Assembly: GCF_900184255.1 (NCBI RefSeq)
Contig: NZ_LT854640.1
Span: 1,696,156-1,760,155 of the forward strand
Length of the DNA stretch: 64,000 bases
Direction: 5' to 3'
From: Haloimpatiens massiliensis
GTDB lineage: Bacteria > Bacillota > Clostridia > Clostridiales > Clostridiaceae
Positions 16,028-24,044 of this stretch are shown here, piece after piece. The stretch's first letter is position 1, and the number at the start of each line of letters is the position of its first letter. A program made the position numbers and the translations under genes. The notes below the pieces were generated by a model. That model was not told the DNA's origin, did no database searches, and worked only from the letters and a program-made list of their open reading frames with translations.

Positions 16028-16807
16028 ATGGAGTTTTTTCCAGGTTTTAAAATAAAACCAATTTATAATCCTTTTGGCTTTATATATGGATGTGGCGTTT
16101 TTGGTCCAGAAGTAGAAAATAGAAAATTAGATGACATTAGGGGAAGTTTAATGGAACCTAACTGTAGTGGACCTGACATAGTTTATTCTATAGCTATGGA
16201 TGTGGGTAAAGAAAAAGATAAAGAAAAAATGGTAGAAAGAAATTTACTTTTTGGTGTAGTAACATATGCTGCAGGAAAATTAGGAAAAGAACCAGTAAGA
16301 TCACAGGGACATATACACTCTGTGTCAAAATCTTGTAAAAGCTCAACACCAGAGGTGTATGAAATATGGAACGGAGAAGCAATTATTTATATGCAGGAAA
16401 GCGCTAAAGATAATCCAGGTAGGTGTTTTGCTGTTTTGGCAAAGCCAGGGGATGTAGTTATAGTTCCGCCTTATTATGCGCATTATACAGTAAGTGTACA
16501 TTCAGAGATTCCACTAACTTTTGGAGCATGGTGTGTTAGAGATTACGGATTTGATTATGAAGAAATACGAAATCATAATGGGCTTGCTTATTTTCCGGTG
16601 TTTGATGAAGAGGGAAATATTCAGTGGATACATAATGACACTTATGAAGAAACAAGTTTAAGTGTAAAAAATTCAAGAGTATATAACGAGTTTTGTATAG
16701 AAAAAGATATTCCTATTTATACTCAATTTGAAAATAATCCAGATAAATTTTTATTTGTGTCTAATCCAGAAATAGCAAAGGATAAGTGGAAAAATTTCAA
16801 TCCTTAA
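16028..16807 (+). CDS. Cupin-type (archaeal-like) glucose-6-phosphate isomerase
   Basis: 259 residues. The centre matches the cupin phosphoglucose isomerase family (PF06560): GHIHS, then PEVYEI and GDVVIVPPYYAHYTVS supply the His-x-His, Glu and His metal ligands. The enzyme interconverts glucose-6-phosphate and fructose-6-phosphate (or a similar aldose/ketose phosphate) using a divalent metal, and is unrelated to the usual bacterial PGI. ATGGAGGG precedes the ATG. Its location just after a mannose-family PTS operon suggests that it feeds the imported sugar phosphate into glycolysis. The extra 70-80 residues compared with the archaeal enzymes lie at both ends. Confidence 0.82.
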   Translation: MEFFPGFKIKPIYNPFGFIYGCGVFGPEVENRKLDDIRGSLMEPNCSGPDIVYSIAMDVGKEKDKEKMVERNLLFGVVTYAAGKLGKEPVRSQGHIHSVSKSCKSSTPEVYEIWNGEAIIYMQESAKDNPGRCFAVLAKPGDVVIVPPYYAHYTVSVHSEIPLTFGAWCVRDYGFDYEEIRNHNGLAYFPVFDEEGNIQWIHNDTYEETSLSVKNSRVYNEFCIEKDIPIYTQFENNPDKFLFVSNPEIAKDKWKNFNP

Positions 16808-16883
16808 CAATACTTAAAATTTCATTTATTTAGGAGATATCTTTAGTTATTTAAAATATAAATAAAAGTAATTAAATATAGTA

Positions 16884-16916
16884 AAATGTACTTATGAAAA
16901 GGAAGTGAGTACATTT
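16884..16916 (+). promoter_or_regulatory. Hairpin enclosing the tnpA ribosome site
   Basis: AAATGTAC (16884-16891) pairs perfectly with GTACATTT (16909-16916). The loop contains AAAAGGAAG, the ribosome site, and the TTG start codon is at the base of the stem, so initiation of tnpA would be inhibited when it folds. Confidence 0.5.
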
Positions 16917-17082
16917 GAAAAATAATAATTATAAACCAAATGAAGCTGTAGAGTTAATTAATGTATCAGTTAGAACATTACAAAGATGGGATAACGAAGG
17001 AATATTAAAAGCATTTAGAACACCAACAAATAGAAGATAGTATACTTATGAGCAATACAAAGAAAATATAAGAAAAAGATAA
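16915..17082 (+). pseudogene. IS607 TnpA remnant (MerR-like DNA-binding domain only)
   Basis: From a TTG start the frame reads a MerR/HTH domain: NNYKPNEAVELINVSVRTLQ, then RWDNEGILKAFRTPTNRR, then TAG at 17038. Reading through gives YTYEQYKENIRKR before TAA at 17080. Intact IS607 TnpA continues into a serine-recombinase domain of about 150 residues, which is absent. The gene is therefore both interrupted by a stop and truncated. The 41-residue product could still bind element ends. Confidence 0.75.
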
Positions 17083-17097
17083 AGGAAGATGAAGAAG

Positions 17098-18388
17098 TTG
17101 AAAAAAGCATACAAAATAGAAATTAAACCAACAGAAGAACAGATGACTAAAATTCATCAAACTATTGGTGTAAGTAGGTTTATATACAATTTTTATATTG
17201 CTCATAATAAAAAAGTTTACGAAAAAGAGAAAAAATTTATTAGTGGTATGGATTTTTCTAAATGGCTTAATAACAAATATATTCCTAATCATCCTGACAA
17301 AGCTTGGATTAAAAAAGTGTCTTCCAAAGCTACTAAACAAGCCATTATGAATGGAGAAAAAGCATTTAAGAAATTCTTTAAAGGGGAAAGCGGCTTTCCT
17401 AAATTTAAGAAAAAGAAAAATCAAGATGTTAAAGCTTACTTTCCAAAGAACAATAAAACAGATTGGACTATTGAAAGACATAGAGTTAAAGTACCAACTT
17501 TAGGTTGGATTAGATTAAAAGAATTTGGATACATTCCAGTTAACTCCATAGTTAAAAGTGGTACAGTAAGTCAAAAAGCAGATAGATATTTTGTTTCAAT
17601 TTTAGTTGAAGAAGCTATTAATTTAAACAATAAACCTTATTCAGAAGGAATAGGCGTAGACCTTGGACTAAAGAATTTTGCAATTTGTAATAATGGCTTA
17701 ACTAAAAAGAATATTAACAAAACTAAAACAGTTAAAAAAGCAGAAAAGAAACTAAAACGTGAGCAAAGAAAACTTTCAAGGAAATATGAAAGTTTAAAAT
17801 TAAGAAATAAAAAAGAGAAAGGAGAAGCTACTCGTCAAAATATCCAAAAACAAATAGTCAAGGTACAAAAACTTCATCAAAGACTTACAAATATAAGAAC
17901 TGATTATATAAATAAAACAGTAAATGAGTTAATAAAACAAAAACCAAGTTTTATCCGATGACTACCTGCCGTAATACTCCCACTTCTAACAAAGTGGGAG
18001 ATAACGGCAGCTACGTCCCTGGATAACGCTCTCTAACCTTCAGATGGAGTAAAAACTTCATCTGAAGCTAAGAGTTCTGTTTATAACTATTGAAGATTTA
18101 AATGTAAGTGGAATGATGAAGAATAGGCATTTAGCAAAGGTAATTGCTGGGCAAAAATTTTATGAATTTAGAACTAAACTTATTTCAAAAGCTAAACAAA
18201 ATGGCATTGAGATAAGAGTAGTTGATAGATTCTATCCAAGTAGTAAAATGTGTAGCTGTTGTGGAGCATATAAGAAAGATTTAAAACTATCTGATAGAGT
18301 TTACAAATGCAGTTGTGGGCTTTCTATTGATAGAGATTTAAATGCTTCAATCAATTTAGCCAATGCTAAAGAATATAAGATAGCTTAA
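17098..18388 (+). pseudogene. tnpB: TnpB (RNA-guided nuclease, OrfB of IS605/IS607) interrupted by a 130-bp insert
   Basis: Start: TTG at 17098, 9 bases after AAAGGAAG; an ATG at 17089 is too close to it. The first part ends at TGA 17959-17961, and the rest runs to 18388. RuvC-I aspartate: GVDLGLKN; RuvC-II glutamate: TIEDLNVSGM; zinc finger CSCCGAYKKD...YKCSCG; RuvC-III aspartate: SIDRDLNASINLA. The insert lies directly before RuvC-II. Deleting 17955-18084 restores SFITIEDLNVSGM in frame, so all catalytic residues survive on either side. As it stands, translation stops after about 288 residues. Confidence 0.88.
17955..18084 (+). mobile_element. 130-bp two-hairpin insertion within tnpB (IS200/IS605-derived mini-element or reduced IStron)
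   Basis: TTTAT occurs at both junctions (17950-17954 and 18080-18084), and removal of one copy plus the insert gives an intact tnpB. The insert contains a nested hairpin near its left end (CTGCCGT/ACGGCAG enclosing CTCCCACTT/AAGTGGGAG) and a second near its right end (CTTCAGATG/CATCTGAAG). Subterminal hairpins without coding capacity are typical of non-autonomous IS200/IS605 elements. A shrunken group I intron/IS605 hybrid (IStron) is the other candidate; I could not find a group I core. Confidence 0.65.
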
Positions 18389-18506
18389 TTAAACAAGCAC
18401 TTATATGTGTACCCAAGGCTATTTGGGGAATTAACGACTGTGGAGTGCTATACAAACTGTAGTAGCTTAGGCAAGGCAGAGTACGTTGAAGCAGTAAGAA
18501 TCTCAA
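18330..18506 (+). ncRNA. Probable omegaRNA (guide RNA) and right end of the TnpB element
   Basis: TnpB elements encode their guide RNA across the tnpB 3' end and the right end. Here 18389-18506 is non-coding but structured: CCCAA/TTGGG (18410-18427) is a local hairpin and GCACT (18398) can pair with AGTGC (about 18444). The 5' limit within tnpB is a guess. The guide would be the flanking sequence from about 18507 on. Confidence 0.45.
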
Positions 18507-18507
18507 T

Positions 18508-19263
18508 ATGGATACATTTGACCATATTTTGAGTAGCAGGCTTTTTATGCAAAAGTTATTAGGTAAATTTAGAAAATGTATTAATGATTTTAAACTCATA
18601 GATGAAGGTGACAACATATGTGTAGGAATTTCAGGAGGAAAAGATAGCTTAACCTTATTAAAACTTCTTAAGTCCTATCAAAGATTTTCCCCAGAAAAGT
18701 TTAATTTAATTGCTGTAACTTTAGATACAGGTACAGGATGTGATTTTCAAAAGGTTGTAGATCTTTGCAAAGATATAGATGTTCCTTATCATATAATTAA
18801 AACTGATATAAACGAAATTGTATTTAATATAAGAAAAGAAAAAAACCCCTGTTCCCTATGCTCCAAGCTACGACATGGTTCATTAAATGACAATGCAAAA
18901 ATTCTTGGATGTAATAAGGTAGCCTTAGGTCATAATGAAAATGACGCTATAGAGACTCTTCTCATGTCAATGTTGTATGAAGGAAGAGTTCACTGTTTCT
19001 CTCCTAAAACTTATTTAAGTAGAATGGATATAACTCTAATAAGACCAATGCTTTATATCAACGAAGAAGAAATTAAAAGTTTAGCTCAACGACATGAATT
19101 TCCTATAGTTAAAAATCCATGCCCTGCTAATGGCTATACTAAACGTGAATATATGAAAAACTTAATAAATAATTTAGAAATGGATATTCCCTCAGTAAAA
19201 GACAGACTTTTAAGTTGTCTAACTAACGAAGAGCAACTTAGTATATGGCATAAAGAAAAATAA
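18508..19263 (+). CDS. TtcA-family tRNA 2-thiocytidine synthetase-like PP-loop protein
   Basis: 251 residues. SGGKDSLTLLKLL is the PP-loop that binds ATP, NPCSLCSKLRHG supplies the CxxC expected to hold an iron-sulfur cluster or sulfur carrier, and NPCPANGYTKREY is the conserved C-terminal block. The protein should adenylate and thiolate a tRNA base (or a related substrate) in the cytoplasm. The ATG at 18508 is adjacent to the IS right end and has no visible ribosome site, so the original upstream region was probably displaced by the insertion. An ATG at 18547 (MQKLLGKFRK) is a possible alternative start. Confidence 0.82.
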   Translation: MDTFDHILSSRLFMQKLLGKFRKCINDFKLIDEGDNICVGISGGKDSLTLLKLLKSYQRFSPEKFNLIAVTLDTGTGCDFQKVVDLCKDIDVPYHIIKTDINEIVFNIRKEKNPCSLCSKLRHGSLNDNAKILGCNKVALGHNENDAIETLLMSMLYEGRVHCFSPKTYLSRMDITLIRPMLYINEEEIKSLAQRHEFPIVKNPCPANGYTKREYMKNLINNLEMDIPSVKDRLLSCLTNEEQLSIWHKEK

Positions 19264-19350
19264 CCCTAATTATCATCCCCTTTTAATATTTTAATTTTAA
19301 TATTTTAACTTTTATATACATATAAATTAAATATAAGGGGGGTGCTTGCA

Positions 19351-19893
19351 TTGAAAAAAGTAAAGGTTCATTATAATGATAAATTAGCTTATCATAAAAT
19401 TGCTTATTTTTTAAAGGATTATATCAATGATGATTCTTTAATCGTGTGTATAGGTACGGATAGATGTATTGGTGATTGTTTAGGTCCATTGGTAGGTACT
19501 TATCTTAAAGAAACCAATTTTCCTCTTCCAGTGTACGGAACAGTATCAGATCCTATACACGCTTTAAATTTACAGGATAACTTGGAGAAAATAAAATATT
19601 TACATCCAAATGCAAATATTATAGGTATAGATGCATGTCTCGGAGAAAATAATTGCATTGGAGAATTACAAATTCGCGACTACCCCATACATCCTGGTAA
19701 AGGAGTAGGTAAAACTCTTCCTGAAGTTGGAAGTATATCCATAATAGGAATAGTAGATACCAACTCTTCTAATGAGATTTTTACCAACAGAAACATTAGA
19801 TTTAATCTTGTAATGAATATGGCTAAAATAATTAAGAACGCATTAATACATGGTTATTATCTTTATCTCGAAGACTTTTCTCATAATAATTAA
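19351..19893 (+). CDS. yyaC: Spore protease YyaC
   Basis: 180 residues from the TTG at 19351, 8 bases after AGGGGGG; a GTG at 19342 overlaps that site. VCIGTDRCIGDCLGPLVG and the later GIDACLGENNCIGE plus HPGKGVGKTLPEVGS match the YyaC family (DUF1256), a relative of the GPR germination protease made during sporulation. It is followed by a bidirectional terminator that separates it from the convergent mreB-like gene. Confidence 0.88.
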   Translation: MKKVKVHYNDKLAYHKIAYFLKDYINDDSLIVCIGTDRCIGDCLGPLVGTYLKETNFPLPVYGTVSDPIHALNLQDNLEKIKYLHPNANIIGIDACLGENNCIGELQIRDYPIHPGKGVGKTLPEVGSISIIGIVDTNSSNEIFTNRNIRFNLVMNMAKIIKNALIHGYYLYLEDFSHNN

Positions 19894-19966
19894 AGTGAAT
19901 TTGAATATCTATATACAGCGGACTAATTCTAAAAATATTTAAATATTATTTCATTATAAAAATATA

Positions 19967-19999
19967 AAATGCATGAGAATACGTATATCTCATGCATTT
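19967..19999. terminator. Bidirectional terminator between yyaC and mreB
   Basis: AAATGCATGAGA and TCTCATGCATTT are perfect 12-bp arms flanking a 9-base loop; the A-run on one side and T-run on the other serve both convergent genes. Confidence 0.85.
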
Positions 20000-20007
20000 A
20001 AACGTTC

Positions 20008-21039
20008 CTAATCTACTAAAGTTATATCCGTACTATGGTAAGTAGCATCTAACTTATCTAAATAATCTAACATTTTTCCAGTACCTATAGCTACACAGGA
20101 TACAGCCTCATCAGCAATATACACTGGAACTTTAGTTATGCTTTCAATTAGCTTGTCTAGCCCATTAAGCAACGCTCCTCCACCTGTCATAACTATGCCT
20201 TTATCTGCTATATCTGCTGCTAATTCTGGTGGTGTTCTTTCTAAAACTGAATGAGCACATTCCGCTATAGCACCTACAGCCTCAATTAGAGCTTCTCTCA
20301 TTTCATTTGAAGATACATTTATATTTTTAGGAAGCCCTGTTATTAAATCTCTTCCTCTTATCTCCATGGAACATACTTCTTCTCTTTCATAAGCACTGCC
20401 AATATTAATTTTCAAATCCTCTGCAGTTCTTTCACCTATCATAAGCTTATGTTTTTTTCTTATATACTTAATTATTGCTTCGTCAAAAGTATCTCCAGCT
20501 ACTTTTATAGATGATCTAACTACCATTCCACCTAAAGAAATAACAGCTATGTCAGTAGTTCCTCCACCTATATCTATTACCATATTTCCACTAGCTTTAG
20601 TAATGTCTAGCCCAGCTCCTATAGCTGCTGCTAAAGGTTCCTCTATTAAAAATACTTTTTTTGCACGTGCATTCATGGCTGCGTCTCTGACAGCCCTCTT
20701 TTCTACTTCCGTAGCTTGACACGGTACACATACTACTACTCTCGGTGCAGCCATTTTCTTTCGACCACAAGCCTTTTTAATAAAATGTTTTAACATTTTT
20801 TCTGTTATATCGTAATCTGATATAACTCCATCTTTTAACGGACGTATAGCTACAATATTCCCTGGAGTCCTTCCAATCATCTGTCTAGCTTCTTCACCTA
20901 CAGCTAAAACTCTATTATTTACTCTGTCAATTGCCACTACTGATGGTTCTTTTAATATTACTCCTTTACCCTTAATATAAACAAGTACTGTTGCAGTACC
21001 TAAATCTATACCTAAATCCGTACCTATACTAAAAAACAT
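20008..21039 (-). CDS. mreB: Rod shape-determining protein of the MreB/Mbl family
   Basis: 343 residues with actin-fold motifs: GIDLGTATVLVY (phosphate 1), IDIGGGTTDIAVI (phosphate 2) and IVMTGGGALLNGLD (adenosine). It polymerises under the membrane to guide sidewall peptidoglycan synthesis. No mreC/mreD follows, and its position next to spoIIID is typical of the Mbl-like paralogue in clostridia and bacilli. The ribosome site is GGAGTG upstream of the ATG. Symbol mbl would be equally justified. Confidence 0.93.
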   Translation of the reverse strand: MFFSIGTDLGIDLGTATVLVYIKGKGVILKEPSVVAIDRVNNRVLAVGEEARQMIGRTPGNIVAIRPLKDGVISDYDITEKMLKHFIKKACGRKKMAAPRVVVCVPCQATEVEKRAVRDAAMNARAKKVFLIEEPLAAAIGAGLDITKASGNMVIDIGGGTTDIAVISLGGMVVRSSIKVAGDTFDEAIIKYIRKKHKLMIGERTAEDLKINIGSAYEREEVCSMEIRGRDLITGLPKNINVSSNEMREALIEAVGAIAECAHSVLERTPPELAADIADKGIVMTGGGALLNGLDKLIESITKVPVYIADEAVSCVAIGTGKMLDYLDKLDATYHSTDITLVD

Positions 21040-21165
21040 TCCTTATTTCACTCCACTTCTGCACTTTTGTATACTATTTAACATTTAACATAGATATATT
21101 CTACATTATATGTTAAAATCCTTCAATATTATAAGGAATGTTTAAATATTAAAAGATTTTAATAT

Positions 21166-21426
21166 TTAACTCCCTATTGCCTTATACTTCATCTTAGTAG
21201 CTTTTCCACCTCTTATATGCCTTTCAGCTTTATTTAAATCTAATATATTTTTAGCTTCCCTTGCAATTTGAGGATTTAGTTTCGGCAATCTTTCTGTCAT
21301 ATCCTTGTGTATAGTACTTTTACTAACTCCAAAAGCTTTAGCTGTTTTGCGTATAGTAGATTTTGAACTAATGATATATTCTGCCACTTCCATTACTCTT
21401 TCCTCAATGTAATCTTTCAAACCCAA
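21166..21426 (-). CDS. spoIIID: Sporulation transcription regulator SpoIIID
   Basis: About 86 residues. KDYIEERVMEVAEYII, then TIRKTAKAFGVSKSTIHKDM (helix-turn-helix) and a basic C-terminal helix, are diagnostic of SpoIIID, the small DNA-binding protein that adjusts the mother-cell sigma-E regulon. Three in-frame TTG codons follow AAGGAGG; the one at 21426 has a 6-base spacing and was chosen, 21420 (giving MKDYIEERV) is equally plausible. Transcribed toward mreB. Confidence 0.94.
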   Translation of the reverse strand: MGLKDYIEERVMEVAEYIISSKSTIRKTAKAFGVSKSTIHKDMTERLPKLNPQIAREAKNILDLNKAERHIRGGKATKMKYKAIGS

Positions 21427-21504
21427 CTGCAACCTCCTTATTCCTTATATATTAATAAATATGCATTATTTCCTAGATTAATTACCTTATAACCTTTATT
21501 TATC

Positions 21505-21540
21505 TAACATTCAGCAGGAATAATTTCCCGCTGAATGTTA
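21505..21540 (-). terminator. Terminator between spoIIQ and spoIIID
   Basis: TAACATTCAGCAGGAA pairs with TTCCCGCTGAATGTTA (one mismatch) around TAAT, immediately after the spoIIQ stop codon on the minus strand. Confidence 0.75.
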
Positions 21541-21545
21541 CAAAT

Positions 21546-22298
21546 TTAGTACTTTATATATTTAGCTGGATTTATTTTGTCATTTCCTTTTAAAATCTCA
21601 AAGTGAAGATTACTTTTATATTTTTCATTAAAAGAAATTAAGCTTGTATTTCCAACTTCGCCTATTTTTTCACCTTGTTTTACCTTTTGACCCTTTTTAA
21701 CAGAAATTTTTTCTGATAAATTTGCATAAACTGACTTCAAACCATTTTGGTGATCTATAACTACTTGTTTTCCGTAACTATCTTTATTATCTCCAACTTC
21801 TACTACAACGCCATCACTAACTGCAACTACCTTTTTACCTAATTCAGCTTTTATATCCATACCAAAATTAGGTCTGTATGTGCCTAATGATTCCCAGTAA
21901 ACAGGAATTTCTGAGTATTCTCTCCCAATAACCCCCTCTACTGGTTTTATCATTTTATTATTTGCTGCATTGCCAGATACTTTTACTTCTTCATTTTTTT
22001 CTTTTTTTACTTGTTTAGTTTGATGTTTGTTATTTTTTACTTCTAGGGAATTTTCATAATTTTTTTGTTCTCTTAATGAATCATCTATCAATGTAATCTC
22101 GGGATTTTTCACATTGTCTGTTGCATTTTGTGATTGCACTTTAGCATTTTCTGCTTGCTGTTTTTTAGCTACTTTATTATTCCTAGAAGTTATAGCTGCC
22201 ACTGTAGCAACAACACATAGGCAAACAAACAATATTACATATAATGCCTCCTTTCTTGATTTTTTTGATGATCTTCCATTATTTTTGTCATTCAACAT
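21546..22298 (-). CDS. spoIIQ: SpoIIQ-like M23 (LytM-fold) sporulation protein
   Basis: 250 residues: a basic cytoplasmic tail, one transmembrane segment (about residues 19-37, LYVILFVCLCVVATVAAI), a charged linker, and a LytM domain from about residue 120. Position between spoIID and spoIIID is that of spoIIQ, whose forespore product joins SpoIIIAH to form the engulfment channel. The first metal-ligand motif HxxxD reads NFGMD and the HxH motif reads NLH, so two of the zinc-binding histidines are asparagine and peptidase activity is unlikely. Ribosome site ATGGAGGTG. Confidence 0.88.
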   Translation of the reverse strand: MLNDKNNGRSSKKSRKEALYVILFVCLCVVATVAAITSRNNKVAKKQQAENAKVQSQNATDNVKNPEITLIDDSLREQKNYENSLEVKNNKHQTKQVKKEKNEEVKVSGNAANNKMIKPVEGVIGREYSEIPVYWESLGTYRPNFGMDIKAELGKKVVAVSDGVVVEVGDNKDSYGKQVVIDHQNGLKSVYANLSEKISVKKGQKVKQGEKIGEVGNTSLISFNEKYKSNLHFEILKGNDKINPAKYIKY

Positions 22299-22384
22299 AT
22301 TCCCACCTCCATTTTCTAGTTTGTCCAGTATATAGAAAAAAATACATGTATTTTTATATTTTTTTATTTAATTTCAAAAATAAA

Positions 22385-22449
22385 TAGAGTGTGATATTCT
22401 CAAATCACTTCCATAGTAATTGGAAATTCCTCAAGAATATTACACTCTA
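22385..22449 (-). terminator. Terminator between spoIID and spoIIQ
   Basis: TAGAGTGTGATATTCT pairs with AGAATATTACACTCTA (one mismatch); the loop holds a second small stem (TTCCA/TGGAA). It follows the spoIID stop codon on the minus strand. Confidence 0.75.
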
Positions 22450-22491
22450 TCACCCTTATTAGTTATAAATTCAACTTTTAGACAAATAAAA

Positions 22492-23598
22492 TCATCGTAC
22501 AACTTGTTCTATTTTTTCTATTTCAGTATTTTTATAATAATGTTTTAATATCTCTTTATATTTTTTATTATTTTTTGCCATAACATTAGCACCCCATTGA
22601 CTCATACCTACCCCATGACCATATCCATTACACTCTATCCTCACATACTGTGGTAAAAAACTTATGTTAAAATTTGCAGAATTTAAATTTAACGCCGTTC
22701 TAAATTGTGGACCAGTTGCATTTACGTTACCTACTTTTATTGTTTTTACACTCCCGCCTTCAGTTCTTTTTATTACCTTAACTTGAGTTTTTACACTAGA
22801 AGAAGATACTTTTGCCTTTGGAAAATTACTATTGATGGCATTTGCAAAATCATTATATTTAATATCTTTAGAAGATTTATATTTAGGCGCAACTTCTTCT
22901 CCAGGACTAGAAACACTTTTTAAATATGGTAAACTATTTGAAAAAACCTCCTGTGAATTTTCAGTTTTTCCACTACTGGTAGAAAAATAAAATGGAGACG
23001 ATATTAATTTTCCGTTATAAGTAATAACTTCTCCTGAGGTTTCATTTACAGCCTGTACTATTTTTTTCCAAAGCTCATCTCTCTGTTTTTTAGGCCAAGA
23101 GCTTAATCTACTTTCTTTAGACTTATATACTTGACAATGTACTGTATCACATAAATCAGCTCCTTTTCCATTTTTGCATCCACCCCCACCAAACTTTTTC
23201 ATATGAGCTATAGTATATGTCCTAGCAGCTACTGCTTGAGCCTTCAAAGCTTCTATATGAAAACTAGCTGGCATTTCTCCAGAAACAACTCCTAATACAT
23301 ACTCTTCTAAATCTATTTCCTTTACTTTATTTTCACTAGTTATATATACCTTAACTTTCTCTGTTTTTCCATTAAATTTATATTTAACCACTGATGTAGG
23401 ATCGTCCTTAAAATTCTTTACATTTTCCTCTACCTTAGCATTATTTTTTTCATAATTAATCCCCACAAAAACTATAGAAAATAATATTGTAGAAAGCATA
23501 CCTATAATTATTAATGAAGACATAGCTTTAAAATAAGAGCTTATTCCTCTATAATTTCTCTTAATAACACTATTTTTGATACCTTCTCCTATTTTCAT
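22492..23598 (-). CDS. spoIID: Stage II sporulation protein D (lytic transglycosylase)
   Basis: 368 residues with one transmembrane anchor (about residues 28-47) and an extracytoplasmic SpoIID/LytB domain. LEEYVLGVVSGEMPASF holds the catalytic glutamate (about residue 108), ALKAQAVAARTYT and YGHGVGMSQWGANVMA are the other family signatures. The CKNGKGADLCDTVHCQVY loop has the cysteines known in clostridial SpoIID. The enzyme cleaves denuded glycan strands during engulfment. GAAGGGAGCG precedes the ATG. Confidence 0.95.
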   Translation of the reverse strand: MKIGEGIKNSVIKRNYRGISSYFKAMSSLIIIGMLSTILFSIVFVGINYEKNNAKVEENVKNFKDDPTSVVKYKFNGKTEKVKVYITSENKVKEIDLEEYVLGVVSGEMPASFHIEALKAQAVAARTYTIAHMKKFGGGGCKNGKGADLCDTVHCQVYKSKESRLSSWPKKQRDELWKKIVQAVNETSGEVITYNGKLISSPFYFSTSSGKTENSQEVFSNSLPYLKSVSSPGEEVAPKYKSSKDIKYNDFANAINSNFPKAKVSSSSVKTQVKVIKRTEGGSVKTIKVGNVNATGPQFRTALNLNSANFNISFLPQYVRIECNGYGHGVGMSQWGANVMAKNNKKYKEILKHYYKNTEIEKIEQVVR

Positions 23599-23672
23599 AC
23601 CAATCGCTCCCTTCGTTAAACCAAACTGTTACCTTTTGTTTATCAAGTGAATTCAAAAATTTTATTTTATAT

Positions 23673-23978
23673 ATTCAACTTTTGCAGTTATAAAATTATA
23701 TTTATTTTTACTCCATCAGTAATAATATATTAAGAAGCTTTATATTTTATTACTAATGAGTTATCCCATGATTAATACTCTAATACTTTACATTTTCTAT
23801 AATATATTTAAACTACAATTTATAGTTAAGAAAAAGCTCCTTTAAGAGTTTTTAATAAAATATAAATAAAAAAATTGCATAGCAAATTCAACCTTCATTT
23901 TAAATGTAAACTTTAAAGCTTTATATCTCTTTATTCTTCTAATATGAAACTTAAAAATCGTGTGTAAAAATTCAGTAA
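23673..23978. repeat. Family A repeat, copy A2 (degenerate)
   Basis: Begins ATTCAACTTTTGCAGTTATAAA like the other family A copies; internal GCTCCTTTAAGAGTTTTTAATAAAAT parallels the segment in A1. The right end near 23978 is poorly kept. It occupies most of the 446-bp gap between spoIID and murA. Confidence 0.5.
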
Positions 23979-23992
23979 ATTAAATGATAGTA

Positions 23993-24029
23993 AAAAAAAT
24001 AAGCTACTTTTTTAAGTAACTTATTTTTT
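23993..24029 (-). terminator. murA terminator
   Basis: AATAAGCTACTT pairs with AAGTAACTTATT (one mismatch) around a T loop, with A/T runs on both outer sides; just downstream of the murA stop. Confidence 0.75.
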
Positions 24030-24044
24030 CTTATTTTTACATAG

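Larger units (their letters stand above)
16840..18506 (+). mobile_element. IS607-type element, inactive (tnpA remnant plus interrupted tnpB)
   Basis: A MerR-like tnpA N terminus followed closely by a TnpB gene is the IS607 arrangement. The serine recombinase catalytic part is missing, and tnpB is split by a 130-bp insert, so the element cannot move by itself. The right boundary is inferred from the end of the structured 3' region just before the TtcA-like gene; the left boundary is a guess within 16808-16883. No target duplication is expected for this family. Confidence 0.7.
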
